64,000 nt of DNA, from assembly GCF_020171525.1 (NCBI RefSeq), contig NZ_JAIVAI010000005.1, forward strand, positions 118,523 to 182,522. Direction: 5' to 3'. A program made the translations under genes and the position numbers. This DNA is from Halobacillus yeomjeoni. GTDB taxonomy: Bacteria; Bacillota; Bacilli; Bacillales; Halobacillaceae. Each line of letters opens with the position of its first letter. Position 1 is the first letter of the stretch. The notes beneath the pieces are model-generated. The model made no database searches and was not told where the DNA came from. It was given only the letters and a program-made list of their open reading frames with translations. This document shows positions 33,473 to 41,348 of the stretch, piece after piece.

Positions 33473-34849
33473 TTATGAACTTGGAGCTGTTTTGTAGCTG
33501 GCAGCATTTCCGGATTTGAAGAACAGCTTTCTGTCTTTGTATAAAAAGAACATGGATAATGTGAAAGCCAGTAAATCAGAAATCGGGAAAGCGAGCCAGA
33601 CGCCCGTCACTCCAATGAAATAAGGAAGAGTGAGGACTAACGGAATCAAAAACAACACTTGGCGTGCCATGGATAAGATAAGTGCAGGTTTGGCCATTCC
33701 GACAGCTTGGTATAACCCGCCGCTGACGACTTGAGCACCGATCAGTATAGAAGCGGCAAACATGATTCTGATTGCATAAGCACCGGTTTCTATCGTTTTT
33801 TCATCCCCTGAGAAAATGTGTACCAAACTTTCAGGGATCGTCATCATGAGAATGAAGATTCCAGCCGAGATCAGCGTCACTACTTTCATCCCGAGCACAA
33901 TCGTTTCCCTCAAGCGGCCGAACTGGTTCGCTCCATAGTTATACCCGATGATCGGCTGCATCCCTTGGAGGACACCGATCATCGGCATGATGGTGAACAT
34001 GGCCAGTTTATGGACAATGCCGAAAACACCCACTTCGAATTCACCGCCGAATTTGATCAGCATCACATTGATGGCGATCATCATTCCGCTTCCTGATACC
34101 TGACGGATGAAGGCTGGCATACCGATGGTCAGGATTTCTTTCAACACGATGACCTTAGGTTTCAAGTAGGCGGAGTAAATCGTCAATGTTGATTTTCCTT
34201 TTAGGAAATAGACGAGCACCACAACGCTGACAGTAGCTTGAGAAATGACCGTGGCCACGGATGCACCCAGTACGCCCATATCCAATCCGAATATGAAGAT
34301 AGGGTCTAAGATGATATTCAGGACAGAAGGAATGATCATCGTAATCATTGCAAATCTGGAATTTCCTTCGGAACGGATGATGCTGTTGGTCGTGAAAGAA
34401 AATGAGAAAAAGATAGACCCAAGCATTATGGGATAGAGATAATCCTTTGCATAAGGGAGGATGTTTTCTGTAGCCCCGAATAAGATCAACAAAGGTTCAA
34501 GGAACGTAAATGCCCCGATCAAACCGAAAGAACTGATGAGTAGGATGGCAAACAGAATATTGCCGAATACCTGCTCGGCTTCTTCAGCTTTGTTTTCTCC
34601 CAGCCGCCTCGATATTACCGAAGCACCTCCGATTCCGACTGCGGCGGAAACGGCCATCATGATCAACATGACCGGGAATCCGATACTCACGCCGGAAACC
34701 CCCAGAATTCCAACCCCTCGAGCGATGAAGAGGGTGTCTACGACGTTATAGAGTGCCATGACAAACATTCCAATCATGGCAGGAATGGACAAGTTGGCCA
34801 ATAATTTAGGAATCGGCTGTGTTCCTAAGCGTTGACTCTGTTCTTTCAT
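33473..34849 (-). CDS. MATE family multidrug efflux transporter (MepA-like)
   Basis: A 458-residue, 12-helix MATE carrier. MIGMFVMALYNVVDTLFIARG near the N-terminus (YNVVDTLFIAR is the MATE signature), ASVISRRLGENKAEEAEQVFGN around 76-97 and its second-half counterpart GVLQGMQPIIGYNYGANQFGRLRETI around 290 identify it. Such carriers expel cationic drugs or dyes with Na+ or H+. It overlaps the MarR gene by 4 bases, giving an MepR-MepA-like layout with the repressor first. Confidence 0.93.
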   Translation of the reverse strand: MKEQSQRLGTQPIPKLLANLSIPAMIGMFVMALYNVVDTLFIARGVGILGVSGVSIGFPVMLIMMAVSAAVGIGGASVISRRLGENKAEEAEQVFGNILFAILLISSFGLIGAFTFLEPLLILFGATENILPYAKDYLYPIMLGSIFFSFSFTTNSIIRSEGNSRFAMITMIIPSVLNIILDPIFIFGLDMGVLGASVATVISQATVSVVVLVYFLKGKSTLTIYSAYLKPKVIVLKEILTIGMPAFIRQVSGSGMMIAINVMLIKFGGEFEVGVFGIVHKLAMFTIMPMIGVLQGMQPIIGYNYGANQFGRLRETIVLGMKVVTLISAGIFILMMTIPESLVHIFSGDEKTIETGAYAIRIMFAASILIGAQVVSGGLYQAVGMAKPALILSMARQVLFLIPLVLTLPYFIGVTGVWLAFPISDLLAFTLSMFFLYKDRKLFFKSGNAASYKTAPSS

Positions 34850-35301
34850 GGATGGTCCCTCACCGCAGAAACTGGCTGCATGCGGTCTTGCATTTTTTTC
34901 AACGTAGCTACCATTACCTCTTTTTCTTGTTCTGTAAGACCGTAGGAAAGCTGTTCCTCCATCGATTGTATGATTTGGACGATCCGATCATACAAATCTT
35001 CTCCCGAAGGTGTGAGTGTAATCTCTTTGCTGCGTTTGTCTTTAGCGCTGGAGCGTTTTTTGATCCGTTCATGTTTCAACAAAGAGTCGATCACTCCATT
35101 CATGGAGGAAGCTTTGATGTGGAGTTTCTTTTGTAAATCCGTTTGTGTCTGTTGTCCGTGATTAGCTAAATAATAGATGACTTTAGCCTGCGAATGTGTG
35201 AGTCCATATTCTCCTAGTTTTTCGTTATATGAATTTTGTAAGAAATGAGAAACCATATGAATGTTATAGCCTAAATGGCTTTTAAAGTTTTGTTCTTCCA
35301 T
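34846..35301 (-). CDS. MarR family regulator, probably of the MATE pump
   Basis: The protein has 151 residues from ATG 35299-35301 with AGGGGG 9 bases upstream. The winged helix includes LTHSQAKVIYYLANHG, TQTDLQKKLHIKASSMNGVIDSLLKHERI (recognition helix) and the wing RSSAKDKRSKEITLTPSGEDLYD. MarR proteins of MepR type repress their own operon and release DNA on binding pump substrates. It is the first gene of the operon with the MATE carrier, overlapping ATGA. Confidence 0.92.
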   Translation of the reverse strand: MEEQNFKSHLGYNIHMVSHFLQNSYNEKLGEYGLTHSQAKVIYYLANHGQQTQTDLQKKLHIKASSMNGVIDSLLKHERIKKRSSAKDKRSKEITLTPSGEDLYDRIVQIIQSMEEQLSYGLTEQEKEVMVATLKKMQDRMQPVSAVRDHP

Positions 35302-35530
35302 TTTATTTAGCCCCCTAAACAAATACAAGTATAGAGGAACGGAATATAGAAGTAAAAATCTTTGCTCGTCTTATATGTTCATGTATGGGTGACGTTTATC
35401 TAAGGCGGTGGAAGGGGTAATTCATACCTACAGAGGAGCGGTCGTACTCCAAAACCGTCAGAAGGTGATTTATCGTTTCATATTTACAGGATTGGTCAAT
35501 CCTAAGAACAGGAAAGGGTGTGGGATCATC

Positions 35531-36451
35531 ATGGCTCGATATCAAAATGGACTTTTTTTATATAATGGAAATTCGGATAGCAATGAAATGGAAAACAATC
35601 TTTCTCAAACGCTGCCCATCATTAGTCAGCAAGTCAAACAATTACAAGTCATTCAGACCCATTCCCTGGATGAATTGAAATCCGTTTGTGTTCAATACGG
35701 ACCTGACGTCGATGTTTTCTTCATATTAGGCGGAGATGGAACGGTTCACGAATGCATCAATAGTTTGGCTGAACTGGAGAAACGTCCGGTGATCGGCATT
35801 TTACCTGGGGGAACGTGCAATGACTTCAGCCGTGTATTGGGAATTCCTCAAAATATGAACCAGGCTGCCCGTACGTTAATAGAAGGGGAAGAGTTCAAAG
35901 TCGATGCAGGAATGACGGAGAACCATTACTTCATCAATTTTTGGGGGATCGGTCTGGTCACCCAGACGTCTTTCAATATCGACCCTGATCAAAAGAGCCG
36001 GCTCGGAGTGTTGAGTTATTTCATCAGCGCTCTGAAAACGATGAAGCAGGCTGATCCTTTTGAGTTCCGTGTTACGATCGATGGAAAAGAAGTGTCCGGT
36101 GAAGCTGTCATGATATTAGTGATGAATGGTCAATTCATTGGTACAAGACGCCTTCCGGTTCCATCCATCCATTTGAATGACTCCAATCTGGATTTGTTGA
36201 TCATTAAGAATTCCAGTCTTACATTATTCAAAGAGCTGCTGACGATGCGTCAGCCGGGGGCGGATGAAAGTCGATTTCAAGAGTTGTATCATACTCAGGG
36301 TAAAGAGATCGAAATCGATGTCGAATCTTCCAGAGACGTTGATATGGATGGGGAAATCAAAGGACATACACCAGCTGGAATAAAAGTGTTACCTGAACAC
36401 TTCACTTTTTTAAGCAATCAAGAAGGAATACTACCAGATACTGAAGAATGA
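35531..36451 (+). CDS. diacylglycerol kinase family lipid kinase (second copy)
   Basis: The protein has 306 residues from ATG 35531, with AGGAAAGGGTG at a somewhat long distance. The catalytic GGDGT is at residues 67-71, followed by LPGGTCNDFSRVLGIP. The C-terminal VDMDGEIKGHTPA aligns with NVDGEEGDPLPA of the kinase at 11,971, so both belong to one family. The nucleotide loop is altered: YNGNSDSN replaces NPSSGR, which may change lipid or nucleotide preference. Substrate unproven. Confidence 0.87.
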   Translation: MARYQNGLFLYNGNSDSNEMENNLSQTLPIISQQVKQLQVIQTHSLDELKSVCVQYGPDVDVFFILGGDGTVHECINSLAELEKRPVIGILPGGTCNDFSRVLGIPQNMNQAARTLIEGEEFKVDAGMTENHYFINFWGIGLVTQTSFNIDPDQKSRLGVLSYFISALKTMKQADPFEFRVTIDGKEVSGEAVMILVMNGQFIGTRRLPVPSIHLNDSNLDLLIIKNSSLTLFKELLTMRQPGADESRFQELYHTQGKEIEIDVESSRDVDMDGEIKGHTPAGIKVLPEHFTFLSNQEGILPDTEE

Positions 36452-36454
36452 GGA

Positions 36455-36485
36455 AGAACCACCCAGATACTGGGTGGTTTATTCA
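36455..36485 (+). terminator. terminator after second lipid kinase
   Basis: AACCACCCAG pairs with CTGGGTGGTT around ATA, then a T-rich tail. Confidence 0.8.
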
Positions 36486-36510
36486 TTATAACTAGAGGGA
36501 GGAATTATGA

Positions 36511-36900
36511 GTGGAAACGTTGACCCCTGCCGTGCACGCTGTTTTCGTCCATACGAGGGATTTGGTGAAATCAGCTGCCTGGTACAGCTGGTTGTTAGGA
36601 GTACCTTTTGATGAGAAGGATGTAGAATCACCGGTTTACAATATACCTGTCCAAGCCGGTGTCCATTTGACGATTGATGATCATAAGTTCGATCCATCTT
36701 TTTCGTTCGAGCCTGTCAAAGCACCCGCGTTCAACTTTTTTTCATCAAATATCCATAAGAGCCTTGAAGAAATGAAAGACGCTGGTGTCGTTGTAACAAG
36801 GGACATGGAAACTCATGGTTCTTTCGGGTGGTTCCACGTTCAGGATCCGGATGGAAATGCTGTGATGATTTGTGGAGATATTTCTGAAGACTTCAGGTAA
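36511..36900 (+). CDS. VOC family (glyoxalase/bleomycin-resistance fold) protein
   Basis: A 129-residue vicinal-oxygen-chelate domain: HAVFVHTRDLVKSAAWYSWLLG opening repeat, and FGWFHVQDPDGNAVMICGD at the end (the H/Q-DPDGN motif). Members include metal-dependent lyases, dioxygenases and binding proteins; the function here is unknown. It starts at GTG 36511 behind GGGAGGAA; an ATG 4 bases earlier is out of frame. Preceded by a terminator, so likely separately transcribed. Confidence 0.88.
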   Translation: METLTPAVHAVFVHTRDLVKSAAWYSWLLGVPFDEKDVESPVYNIPVQAGVHLTIDDHKFDPSFSFEPVKAPAFNFFSSNIHKSLEEMKDAGVVVTRDMETHGSFGWFHVQDPDGNAVMICGDISEDFR

Positions 36901-36927
36901 TATCACTTGATGATCTCCCGGCCGCAG

Positions 36928-37539
36928 TTATTTTTTGCATACAGCCACGCCAAGTGGGTAATAGACTTCAGGCCGTGGGGGTTCTATCAACACCCCGTTT
37001 TGATAGAAGAACTGGCGATTGGAATAATGTTGGAACAACCCTCTGAATTCTGCTGGTGTGATTTGGTGGACGTGAAATGGGTACTTGCATTCCATGCCTT
37101 TACCTTCTCCGAATGGGGTCGATAAAATCAAAGTACCCCCAGGTTTCAGTAAGTCATAATAATTTCGGAGCAAGCACTCTTCTTCTTCGATATGCTCATA
37201 GGTTTCAAAGCTTACAATGACATCGAATGTCCCCAGAGTTTTTACTAAATGCGGGTGGACGGCATCCTCAACGACGAAACTCGACTTCGGATGAAAATAC
37301 TTCCCTTTTGCATAATCAATGATTTCCTCATCAATATCCACCCCGATAATTTCATCGATCTTCGATTTGCAGCGTTTAGCGATCAAATGTGTCCCATACC
37401 CCGAACCGCAGGAAAGATCCAATACCCTTCCATTCATATAAGGTAGTGAAAATTGATAACGTGCGATGTGTTCCAGCAAGAGCGTATTCAATGGATCCAT
37501 GAATTCAGGAATGACTCTTTCGCCTGTATCTTCTATCAA
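36928..37539 (-). CDS. class I SAM-dependent methyltransferase
   Basis: A 203-residue methyltransferase. SAM-binding motif I is VLDLSCGSGYGT (39-50), the acidic end of beta-2 is VDIDEE, motif II reads FDVIVSFETYEHIEEEE and motif III LKPGGTLILSTPFG. The closing part (HVHQITPAEFRGLFQHY) is that of UbiE/glycan-associated methyltransferases. The acceptor is unknown. The start is TTG 37537-37539 with only a weak ribosome site (GCGGTGA). The insertion of a mobile element 20 bases upstream may have separated it from its native promoter. Confidence 0.87.
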   Translation of the reverse strand: MIEDTGERVIPEFMDPLNTLLLEHIARYQFSLPYMNGRVLDLSCGSGYGTHLIAKRCKSKIDEIIGVDIDEEIIDYAKGKYFHPKSSFVVEDAVHPHLVKTLGTFDVIVSFETYEHIEEEECLLRNYYDLLKPGGTLILSTPFGEGKGMECKYPFHVHQITPAEFRGLFQHYSNRQFFYQNGVLIEPPRPEVYYPLGVAVCKK

Positions 37540-37640
37540 CTTGTGTCACCGCTTTCTTTTTTTATGGCTCTGTTATAGTCTAGTGTTGATTTTTTACTAC
37601 TCACCCGATTTTGGTTCAGTCAGTTGTTTGCCCAGAGTAC

Positions 37641-37763
37641 GGGAGGGAAGGGAAAACAGTCCGCTTTCCGCGGGAAACGCTTTAGCCTCCTCGAACTTCG
37701 TTCTCCGGGGCCTCACCTTGTTCCTTGTTCCCGCAGGAGTCTACCTGTTTTCCCTTCCCTCCC
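37641..37763. repeat. palindromic Bacillaceae intergenic repeat, copy 1 (inverted)
   Basis: GGGAGGGAAGGGAAAACAG (37641-37659) has a perfect 19-base inverted partner at 37745-37763. Between them, on the minus strand, is the core AGACTCCTGCGGGA ... GGCCCCGGA ... GAGGAGGCT ... CCGCGGAAAGCG, the same core as in copy 2 but in the opposite orientation. Confidence 0.85.
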
Positions 37764-37827
37764 ATCAAAGTTGGTGTAACGATTTTATAATAAAAATTCA
37801 TGGGCTATCCGTTCTACCTATCTTGAA

Positions 37828-37952
37828 GAGGCGGTCTTTTAGAATGGGGAGACTCCTGTGGGATTAAGGTACATCGTGAGACCCCGGAAGGCGTCAGCCT
37901 GAGGAGGCTCACAGTACCCCACGGAAAGCGAGTCATTCTAAAAGACCGCCTC
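37828..37952. repeat. palindromic Bacillaceae intergenic repeat, copy 2
   Basis: GAGGCGGTCTTTTAGAATG (37828-37846) has a perfect 19-base inverted partner at 37934-37952. The interior reads AGACTCCTGTGGGA ... GAGACCCCGGAAGGCG ... GAGGAGGCTC ... CCCCACGGAAAGCG on the plus strand. I recall this core from intergenic regions of many Bacillaceae genomes. It would fold into a long RNA or DNA hairpin. No protein is encoded. Confidence 0.87.
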
Positions 37953-38141
37953 AAACAAATTCCAGGACGGAAAGATTTGAGACGAGCTCACATGTTAAAT
38001 AACAACACCAAACAATAACAGAACCTTTTTTATAATCTTATTATGACATAGTTCTATAGTCGGACCAAAAGGGTGGGGTGTAGTTGGTTAACTCTTCCCA
38101 TGGCAGCTGATTTGTAGACGGTAGACAAGTATAGGGGTGGT

Positions 38142-38170
38142 TTGACAGCCGTTTTTTGTTAAACTTATAC
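38142..38170 (+). promoter_or_regulatory. promoter of the MarR gene
   Basis: TTGACA (38142-38147), 17 bases, TTATAC (38165-38170), 40 bases before the start codon; it lies downstream of the mobile element. Confidence 0.65.
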
Positions 38171-38209
38171 TATACGCTATTGCTAAAAAAAGATGAGAGG
38201 TCGAAACTG

Positions 38210-38674
38210 ATGAGCCAAGAAGAATTATATAAAAAGAAAAAAGAAGATCCGTCATTGAAATTGTTTGTCGTTTTGTCAAAAGCTCAAAGAGCGATTTCTG
38301 AGCTTGTAAAAGATGATATTCAAAATCATGGCTTGAACCCTACAGAATTTGCCGTGCTGGAGTTGCTTTATCACCAAGGCGATCAGGCTCTTCAAAAAAT
38401 CGGCGAAAAAATTCTGCTTGCCAGCGGAAGTATCACGTATGTCGTAGATAAACTGGAGAAAAAAGAGCTGCTCAAACGCATCCCGTGTCCGAACGACCGA
38501 AGGATTACATTTGCATCCATTACGGACAAAGGTCGGGAGCTGCTGAATGAAATTTTCCCTGAACACTGGAAACAGATTGAAGCGATCACCGATGGCTTGA
38601 CGGAGGAAGAAAAGGTGCAGGCGGTCGAACTGCTGAAAAAATTAGGGAAGTATGCAGATCAGCAGCAAGGGTAG
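38210..38674 (+). CDS. MarR family transcriptional regulator
   Basis: The protein has 154 residues from ATG 38210 with AGAGG 10 bases upstream. The winged helix spans about 45-115: LNPTEFAVLELLYHQG, LQKIGEKILLASGSITYVVDKLEKKELL (recognition helix) and the wing PCPNDRRITFASITDKGRELL. The sequence resembles regulators of the MhqR/YkvE type that respond to quinone-like electrophiles, though that group is suggested only by overall look. The target may be itself or the ABC-F gene downstream. Confidence 0.88.
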   Translation: MSQEELYKKKKEDPSLKLFVVLSKAQRAISELVKDDIQNHGLNPTEFAVLELLYHQGDQALQKIGEKILLASGSITYVVDKLEKKELLKRIPCPNDRRITFASITDKGRELLNEIFPEHWKQIEAITDGLTEEEKVQAVELLKKLGKYADQQQG

Positions 38675-38733
38675 AGAATTTTCGGAAAATACGTTATACT
38701 GAATGAAATTCTAAAGGCGAAGGAGGTATGAAG

Positions 38734-38835
38734 ATGTTACAGAAGCACGTGATCGGTTATCAATTGAACTACATCCGTCGTGCGATTATTCATGATTCAG
38801 CTGTCAACGGGACACGTATGTCCTTTTTTAAATAG
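38734..38835 (+). CDS. leader peptide of the ABC-F gene
   Basis: A 33-codon frame starting at ATG 38734, 6 bases after a perfect AGGAGGT (an ATG at 38728 would add two residues but touches that site). The peptide begins MLQKHVIGYQLNYIRRAI and ends NGTRMSFFK. Its stop codon lies inside one arm of a large hairpin and about 50 bases ahead of a terminator that precedes the ABC-F coding region. It is therefore a regulatory leader peptide, translated to sense ribosome-stalling antibiotics, as seen upstream of vga, msr and vmlR genes. Confidence 0.78.
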   Translation: MLQKHVIGYQLNYIRRAIIHDSAVNGTRMSFFK

Positions 38836-38918
38836 CTGAATACATGAAAACTGTAACGTCTCATATCTGATTACATTTACGGAAAAAAAGTCAGAGGCAG
38901 AGGCCTCTGGCTTTTTTT
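38791..38918 (+). promoter_or_regulatory. transcription attenuator ahead of the ABC-F gene
   Basis: Three mutually exclusive elements are visible. CATGATTCAGCT (38791-38802) pairs with AGCTGAATACATG (38834-38846), enclosing the leader's last codons. GGACA-CGTA-TGTCC followed by six T (38810-38829) is a small terminator within the leader ORF. GTCAGAGGC-AGAG-GCCTCTGGC followed by seven T (38890-38918) is a strong terminator 22 bases before the ABC-F start. Ribosome stalling on the leader would change which helices form and permit read-through. Confidence 0.75.
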
Positions 38919-38940
38919 GTCTTTAGGAGGAGTATTATAA

Positions 38941-40809
38941 ATGCTGATTACATTAAAAGATATCCATAAAATTGTTGGTGGCCGTGTCCTATTCGAATCG
39001 CTGCAGTTCGAGTTGAATGAAGGACAACGGATCGGTTTAGTCGGAAGGAATGGATGCGGAAAGTCTACTTTATTTCGTTTGATTATGAAAGAAGAACCTT
39101 TGGATGGTGGAGATCTGTTCATTCAAAAAGGGTTGAAAATCGGCTGTTTGAAACAAATCCCTGACCAATGGGATGGAACTGCAAGGTCTTACCTGGAGTC
39201 CGCTTTCGAAGATCTTTTCGTGATGAAAAGACAAATGGACGGGCTGGAGAAAGAAATGAGTAACCCTGAGAAAATGGAGGAAGCTTTGAAAGCTTACGGT
39301 GAACTTCAGGAAAGATTCACCGTATCCGGAGGTTATGAAATCGATAGTCTCATCAACCAAGTAGCGCAGGGGCTCAATGTTTCCACGCTGTTAAATCAAA
39401 CGTTTGATCAATTGAGCGGAGGGGAGAAAACGAAGCTGGGCCTTGCCAAGCTGCTGCTTGAAAAACCGGATGTACTCCTATTGGATGAGCCCACCAACCA
39501 TTTAGACTTGCGTGCCATCGAATGGCTGGAAGAGTATCTGGTGAACTATGACGGGGCGATATGTATGATTGCTCACGACCGTTATTTTCTTGATCATACC
39601 GTCGATACCATCATGGATTTGGAGTCAGGAGAGATTGATGTATTCAAAGGCAATTATTCTTCTTTTGAAAAACAAAAAGAAGAAAAGCTGCTTGTCGAAT
39701 TCCATCAATATCAAGAACAGCAAAAAAAGATTAAAAAAATGAAAGAATCGATACGTCGGTTGAGGCAGTGGGCAAATGAAGCGAATCCACCCAATCCGAA
39801 ACTGTTCAAAAAAGCGAAAAGTATGGAAAAAGTATTGGAGCGGATGGAGAAATTTGACCGTCCAGTCATGGACCCAAAGAAAATGAAGCTTTCCTTGGAC
39901 GCGGAGTCCCGTACAGGCGAGGATGTAATTGTAGCTGATCAGTTGCAGAAAACCTTCAGCGGGCGTCCCATTCTTAAAGGGGTCGATTTACATGTCCGTT
40001 ACCAGGAGCGGCTCGCCCTGGTCGGTGCCAATGGCAGCGGCAAGTCTACACTGATCCGTTTGATTATGGACAAAGAAAAGCCTGATGACGGTGAAATAAA
40101 ACTGGCTCCTTCGATAGAAATTGGCTATTTACCTCAGAATCCGCTTCAGGGTGCTGATCCTGAACAAAGGATGATTGACTATTTCAGGGAACATATCACC
40201 GTCACTGAAGGGGCAGCAAGGCATATCCTTGCCAACTTCATGTTTTACGGGTATGACGTATTCCAGAAAATCCGCCATTTGAGCGGCGGAGAACAGATGA
40301 GGTTGAAGTTAGCCGTCTTTATGCACCAGGGCGTCAATGTTCTCGTTTTGGATGAACCGACCAATCACCTTGACATCGAGTCTCAAGAAGTTCTTGAAGA
40401 AGCACTCAACCGGTTTGAAGGGACAGTCTTAGGGATTTCACACGATCGTTATTTCCTGAACAGCTGTTTTACAGACACTGCTTATTTAGTCGATGGGCGA
40501 CTGCATCGTTATATTGGAACGTACGATGAAACCCGTGACCATTGGCTGAACCTTGTTGACCAACCTGTTAAGAAGGTGAAATCAACAGCTCCCAAGGTGC
40601 CGCGTTCCAAAACAACCAGGGATGTGGATGAATCCAAAAGTATTGAAGGAGAAATTCAGAGGCTGGAAAAGGAACAAGAGTCGATTGAAATGCAGATGGA
40701 ACAAACGTCGGACCTTGATGAATTGATGGAATTACAAAGTCAAAAAGAAGAGGTAGAGAGAAAAATAGAAAACCTCTATGAAGATTGGATGAATGAAGGC
40801 AGCGACTGA
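38941..40809 (+). CDS. ABC-F family ribosome-protection ATPase
   Basis: A 622-residue protein with two ABC domains and no membrane segments. The first has Walker A GRNGCGKST (35-43), signature LSGGEKTKLGLAKLLL and Walker B VLLLDEPTNHLD. The second has GANGSGKST, LSGGEQMRLKLAVFM and VLVLDEPTNHLD. The charged interdomain linker (about 230-300, KIKKMKESIRRLRQWANEAN) is the P-site tRNA-interaction motif. A C-terminal coiled coil (about 560-620) follows. ABC-F proteins of this build dislodge antibiotics from, or rescue, stalled ribosomes. The antibiotic-type attenuator upstream supports a resistance (VmlR/Msr-like) role over a housekeeping one. Confidence 0.92.
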   Translation: MLITLKDIHKIVGGRVLFESLQFELNEGQRIGLVGRNGCGKSTLFRLIMKEEPLDGGDLFIQKGLKIGCLKQIPDQWDGTARSYLESAFEDLFVMKRQMDGLEKEMSNPEKMEEALKAYGELQERFTVSGGYEIDSLINQVAQGLNVSTLLNQTFDQLSGGEKTKLGLAKLLLEKPDVLLLDEPTNHLDLRAIEWLEEYLVNYDGAICMIAHDRYFLDHTVDTIMDLESGEIDVFKGNYSSFEKQKEEKLLVEFHQYQEQQKKIKKMKESIRRLRQWANEANPPNPKLFKKAKSMEKVLERMEKFDRPVMDPKKMKLSLDAESRTGEDVIVADQLQKTFSGRPILKGVDLHVRYQERLALVGANGSGKSTLIRLIMDKEKPDDGEIKLAPSIEIGYLPQNPLQGADPEQRMIDYFREHITVTEGAARHILANFMFYGYDVFQKIRHLSGGEQMRLKLAVFMHQGVNVLVLDEPTNHLDIESQEVLEEALNRFEGTVLGISHDRYFLNSCFTDTAYLVDGRLHRYIGTYDETRDHWLNLVDQPVKKVKSTAPKVPRSKTTRDVDESKSIEGEIQRLEKEQESIEMQMEQTSDLDELMELQSQKEEVERKIENLYEDWMNEGSD

Positions 40810-40824
40810 CCCGCTGCCTTTCTT
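40798..40824 (+). terminator. terminator overlapping the ABC-F stop codon
   Basis: GGCAGCG (40798-40804) pairs with CGCTGCC (40812-40818) with TTTCTT after; the stop codon lies in the loop. Confidence 0.7.
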
Positions 40825-40865
40825 AAAATATCTTTTAAAGTCCAGGGTGAATTTTATAAGAAATC

Positions 40866-41197
40866 TTACAAGTCCCTTGTTAGCGGTCTTTCCGCGGGGA
40901 ACGCTGAGTTTCCTTGTTTTCCTTTCCTAACCATTTGTTGTTGGTTTAACGGACTTCGCTTTATAAAGGTATATGGTCTTTCCGTTTCTCCTATTTTGAA
41001 GAGGCGGCCTTTTAGAATGGGAAGACTCCTGTGGGATAAAGGTACATCGTGAGACCCCGGAAGGCGTAGGCTGAGGAGACTAACGGTACCCCACAGAAAG
41101 CGAGTTATTCCCAAGACCGCCTCATACAATTGCTGGTACGGAAAGAGCTGATGTAAGCTCACATGTGAAAGTAACGAAACAAAATATTAACAGAGCC
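40866..41197. repeat. degenerate copy of the composite palindromic repeat
   Basis: The right part (41001-41123) repeats copy 2 of the 37.5 kb element almost base for base: GAGGCGGCCTTTTAGAATG, AGACTCCTGTGGGA, GAGACCCCGGAAGGCG and CCCCACAGAAAGCGAG, ending GACCGCCTC. The left part (40866-40945) keeps only shreds of copy 1 (CTTTCCGCGGGGAACGC). The right terminus TTAACAGAGCC (41187-41197) is the element end shared with 10,898-11,023. No left terminus is visible, so the element is truncated. The 540 bases between 40,809 and 41,349 hold nothing else except the promoter area of the glutaredoxin gene. Confidence 0.8.
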
Positions 41198-41348
41198 ATC
41201 TTTGAAAGAAGAGTAACAGTTCAATCCAGCACCTTTACATAAATGTAGGTACATTTTATTATAAGTATGGGTTTAATATAAAAACGAACGGGTAAAAGAA
41301 ACATAATAGTGGATTATATGATTGGTCTTTGGGCTAAGGAGGTCATCT

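Larger units (their letters stand above)
37566..38025. mobile_element. non-autonomous transposon-like element with 8-bp target duplication
   Basis: The left end GGCTCTGTTAT (37566) is mirrored by ATAACAGAACC at the right (ends 38025). The octamer TTTTTTAT is present on both sides (37558-37565 and 38026-38033), which is a textbook 8-bp target-site duplication. The 460-bp interior encodes no transposase and is filled by two large palindromes. GGCTCTGTT-type ends with 8-bp duplications occur in several IS families (IS6-like for example), but the mobilising transposase is not in the window. Confidence 0.82.

Noticed and set aside
37466..37867. 133-codon plus-strand frame
   Set aside because: It runs from the methyltransferase antisense strand into the palindromic repeat element; the protein is an artefact of the repeat.
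40830..41205. Target duplication for the third repeat (ATCTTTTA versus ATCTTTGA)
   Set aside because: Seven of eight bases agree, but no left terminal repeat adjoins the left octamer, so the match is probably chance.
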